43,394 bases of DNA from contig NZ_NPJH01000077.1 of the NCBI RefSeq assembly GCF_002251365.1, positions 1-43,394 of the forward strand. The letters are read 5' to 3'. Made by a program: the position numbers and the translations under genes. The notes beneath the pieces are model-generated. The model saw only the letters and a list, made by a program, of their open reading frames with translations. It did no database searches and had not been told where the DNA came from. Shown here in pieces: positions 41,733-43,394 of the stretch (positions are counted from its first letter, which is position 1; each line of letters starts with the position of its first letter). This DNA is from Prevotella sp. P3-122. Its GTDB lineage: Bacteria; Bacteroidota; Bacteroidia; Bacteroidales; Bacteroidaceae.

Positions 41733-43040
41733 TTATTGCTTAAGAACCAATTCTTTTTCCAATTCTTCTAAGCTCTTTCCTTTCGTTTCCGGACAACGAT
41801 GGAAGAGGAAAAGGAAAGCACACAAGCAGATGGCACTGTAAATCCAGAAAGATCCACTGCTTCCCAAAGCCGCGTTCATCGATGGGAAAGAGAAAGTGAG
41901 GGTGCAGCATCCCACCCACAGGGCGAAGGTACAGGTAGCCATGGCTATACCACGGATACGGTTGGGGAAGATCTCTGCCAGTAATGTCCATGTCACAGGA
42001 CCTAAAGTCATGGCATACACCGAGATGGCAGCCACTACGAGAATAACCATAACGATACCTGTCACACCAGCATAGTAACATGTTCCGAGGATTAGGTAAA
42101 TCAGTCCCAGTCCTGCGGCACCTAACAGCATCAGCGTGCGACGCCCCCATTTCTCTATGGTAAAGAGTGCTACGATGGTAAATACAACATTGGCGATTCC
42201 CGTGATTACAATGTTGATAAACATACCGTCAACGTTGAAGCCTGCACCCACAAATATTTCCTGTGCATAGTTAAAGATCACGTTCGTGCCGCACCACTGC
42301 TGGAAGACAGCTATGACCAGTCCTAAAAGTAGTAAACCACTGTATTTTGACTGAAATAGTTCTTTTAATCCCGCTTCGGTCGAACCCTGAAGCGTTCCGT
42401 TGTCGTGGTCCTTTTTGAGACGGAGGAAGACCGGACTCTCTGGAATGAAGAAACTCATCAATAGGAACAGGGCCGCAGGAAGTGTCTCTGCCCAGAACAT
42501 CCATCGCCATCCCCATTCAATGTTCCATGTCTGGCTCTCCGCTACGGTCGTATCTCTTGCCAGTAGCATGTTGACAATTTGTGCGGAAAGAATACCCAAT
42601 ACTATGGTCATCTGATTCAGACTCACCATCCGGCCCCTGATATCTGCAGGACTTACTTCTGCAATGTACATCGGTGCAAGGGCGCTTGCCACACCGATAC
42701 CTACACCTCCGATGAAGCGCGCTATATTAAATAAGGTGAAGTCGTTGAATAATCCAGTGGCAATGGCAGAAATGGTGAACAACAGTGCTGATACCATCAG
42801 CAGTGGCTTTCGACCATATTTGTCAGCGGCTGCTCCGGCAACCGTAGCACCTGCAAGGCATCCTATCAATGCCGTTGTCATGGCTACACCTTGCATCAGA
42901 GGGGATTCGTTGATGCCAAAGAATAACTCATAAAAAGGTTTCGCACCACCGATAACAACCCAATCGTAACCAAAGAGCAGACCTCCCATTGCGGAGACTG
43001 CACAAATAAAATACAGATATTGCTTTTCGTTTTTACCCAT
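41733..43040 (-). CDS. Sugar-porter family MFS transporter (XylE/AraE-like)
   Basis: The preferred start MGKNEKQYLY gives 435 residues (a Met one codon upstream is also possible). Twelve helices and all sugar-porter hallmarks are present: GGLLFGYDWVVIGGA near residue 20, ADKYGRKPLL near 72, RFIGGVGIGVASALAPMYIAE near 109-129, and FQQWCGTNVIFNYAQ near 245. EKWGRRTLML lies near 300, and PETKGKSLEELEKEL is the C-terminal signature. It is an inner-membrane proton symporter for a monosaccharide, perhaps xylose, arabinose or glucose. It heads a two-gene unit with the DUF5107-TPR gene. It could also serve the distant xylAB genes, but no link is visible. Confidence 0.9.
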   Translation of the reverse strand: MGKNEKQYLYFICAVSAMGGLLFGYDWVVIGGAKPFYELFFGINESPLMQGVAMTTALIGCLAGATVAGAAADKYGRKPLLMVSALLFTISAIATGLFNDFTLFNIARFIGGVGIGVASALAPMYIAEVSPADIRGRMVSLNQMTIVLGILSAQIVNMLLARDTTVAESQTWNIEWGWRWMFWAETLPAALFLLMSFFIPESPVFLRLKKDHDNGTLQGSTEAGLKELFQSKYSGLLLLGLVIAVFQQWCGTNVIFNYAQEIFVGAGFNVDGMFINIVITGIANVVFTIVALFTIEKWGRRTLMLLGAAGLGLIYLILGTCYYAGVTGIVMVILVVAAISVYAMTLGPVTWTLLAEIFPNRIRGIAMATCTFALWVGCCTLTFSFPSMNAALGSSGSFWIYSAICLCAFLFLFHRCPETKGKSLEELEKELVLKQ

Positions 43041-43068
43041 CATTGTGAATTATGTTAGTTTTCGTTTG

Positions 43069-43076
43069 CAAAGATA
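43069..43076 (-). promoter_or_regulatory. Promoter -7 box for the sugar MFS gene
   Basis: On the minus strand this reads TATCTTTG followed by C, matching TAnnTTTG, 28 bases before the ATG at 43040. An AT-rich tract lies upstream. Confidence 0.5.
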
Positions 43077-43134
43077 ATTATAATATAACACAAGAAAAAT
43101 AGAAAAAAATGATTTAAAAGATGGATTATTTTGT

Positions 43135-43142
43135 TATCTTTG
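43135..43142 (+). promoter_or_regulatory. Promoter -7 box pointing out of the window
   Basis: TATCTTTG on the plus strand fits TAnnTTTG. No substantial open frame follows in the remaining 252 bases, so it would start a long leader for a gene beyond the window, or an untranslated RNA. Confidence 0.4.
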
Positions 43143-43220
43143 TCAGCGATGAAAGATGGATTTATAGAGAATTCGATACGATAGAGAAAATAATATATTA
43201 TTCCTGAAGTAAATTATTAA

Positions 43221-43322
43221 ATGAAGTGGGTGAAACCGTTTGCCATAGGATATGAATACGTTTGCATCCCTGATAAGGTTAATAACCTTACGGCCTTAAG
43301 GTTATTAACCTTGCAGGCGTAA
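43221..43322 (+). other. Small open frame of 33 codons running into the palindrome array
   Basis: The frame begins MKWVKPFAIGYEYVC and ends in LRLLTLQA; its second half is encoded by the first two AAGGTTAATAACCTT palindromes. It may be a leader peptide or chance. There is no recognisable family. Confidence 0.2.
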
Positions 43323-43335
43323 GGTTATTAACCTT
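43275..43335. repeat. Three 15-bp palindromes at exact 23-bp spacing
   Basis: AAGGTTAATAACCTT (43275-43289), AAGGTTATTAACCTT (43298-43312) and the same again (43321-43335) are palindromes symmetric except for the central base. They start exactly 23 bases apart. The 8-base linkers ACGGCCTT, GCAGGCGT and ATCGGCAA differ. This is the only structure in the gene-free right end of the window apart from promoter-like boxes. Confidence 0.85.
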
Positions 43336-43394
43336 ATCGGCAATGATATATATATGCATCGACCACGCAACAATATATTGTCACTCGAGATATA

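Noticed and set aside
43275..43335. CRISPR or iteron origin
   Set aside because: Only three palindromic units with 8-base linkers; no replication gene, DnaA-box cluster or cas genes in view.

Overview
The window looks like a chromosomal segment of a gut or rumen Bacteroidota, most likely a Prevotellaceae member (Prevotella/Segatella type). Evidence: a MurF-alanine racemase fusion, an Fkp-type fucokinase/guanylyltransferase, a GSCFA protein, an outer-membrane beta-barrel protein with a CarboxypepD-reg-like N-terminus, a C-terminal sorting-like tail on a secreted multidomain protein, many secreted glycosidases, and repeated promoter -7 boxes of the Bacteroidota form TAnnTTTG. The genus is inferred, not proven. 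No rRNA, tRNA, CRISPR array or intact transposase was found.

Layout. 1-4794: xylose catabolism (xylB, xylA) plus a secreted GH43 glycosidase, behind a roughly 240-base leader. 4796-5178: a nested inverted-repeat (REP/MITE-like) element. 5291-9753: an AT-richer island with a ThiF/E1-like adenylyltransferase, a convergent LuxR-type regulator, a 42-codon fragment resembling the start of a GNAT acetyltransferase, an outer-membrane beta-barrel protein, and a 57-codon stub of a C39-peptidase ABC exporter. A 14-bp palindrome (TACAC-N4-GTGTA) occurs three times, once before each of the thiF, luxR and GNAT-fragment genes. This looks like the decayed remains of a regulated peptide modification/export locus. 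9906-12419: murF-alr. 12454-16383: a unit for unsaturated or keto-uronate use (lone galactitol-type EIIC, signal-peptide-bearing KduI, hexuronate-type MFS). 16513-27977, minus strand: YfhO, a secreted GH/ricin/FN3/LamG protein, Fkp, GSCFA and GH31. 28139-29417: mtnN-luxS, which detoxifies S-adenosylhomocysteine and yields the AI-2 precursor. 29498-32920, minus strand: panB-panC-panD-coaBC, from ketoisovalerate and aspartate to 4'-phosphopantetheine. 33078-38377: TolC-HlyD-DHA2 tripartite efflux with an AraC regulator. 38404-43040, minus strand: a sugar-porter MFS and a DUF5107-TPR protein. 43077-43394: no convincing gene, but a promoter-like box and three 15-bp palindromes spaced exactly 23 bp apart.

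A second theme is that many spacers consist of very short tandem repeats with a fixed unit: 10 bp before GH43, 7 bp at three places around luxS/coaBC/panD/panC/panB, 9 bp beside one of these, and a 6-bp-type repeat between tolC and hlyD. Several arrays run into the ends of the flanking genes. The most interesting items are the three-site operator with its decayed island, these unit-specific spacer repeats, the nested repeat element whose end sequence is reused as a terminator at 38375-38402, the 23-bp phased palindromes, and the exported KduI beside an orphan PTS IIC.
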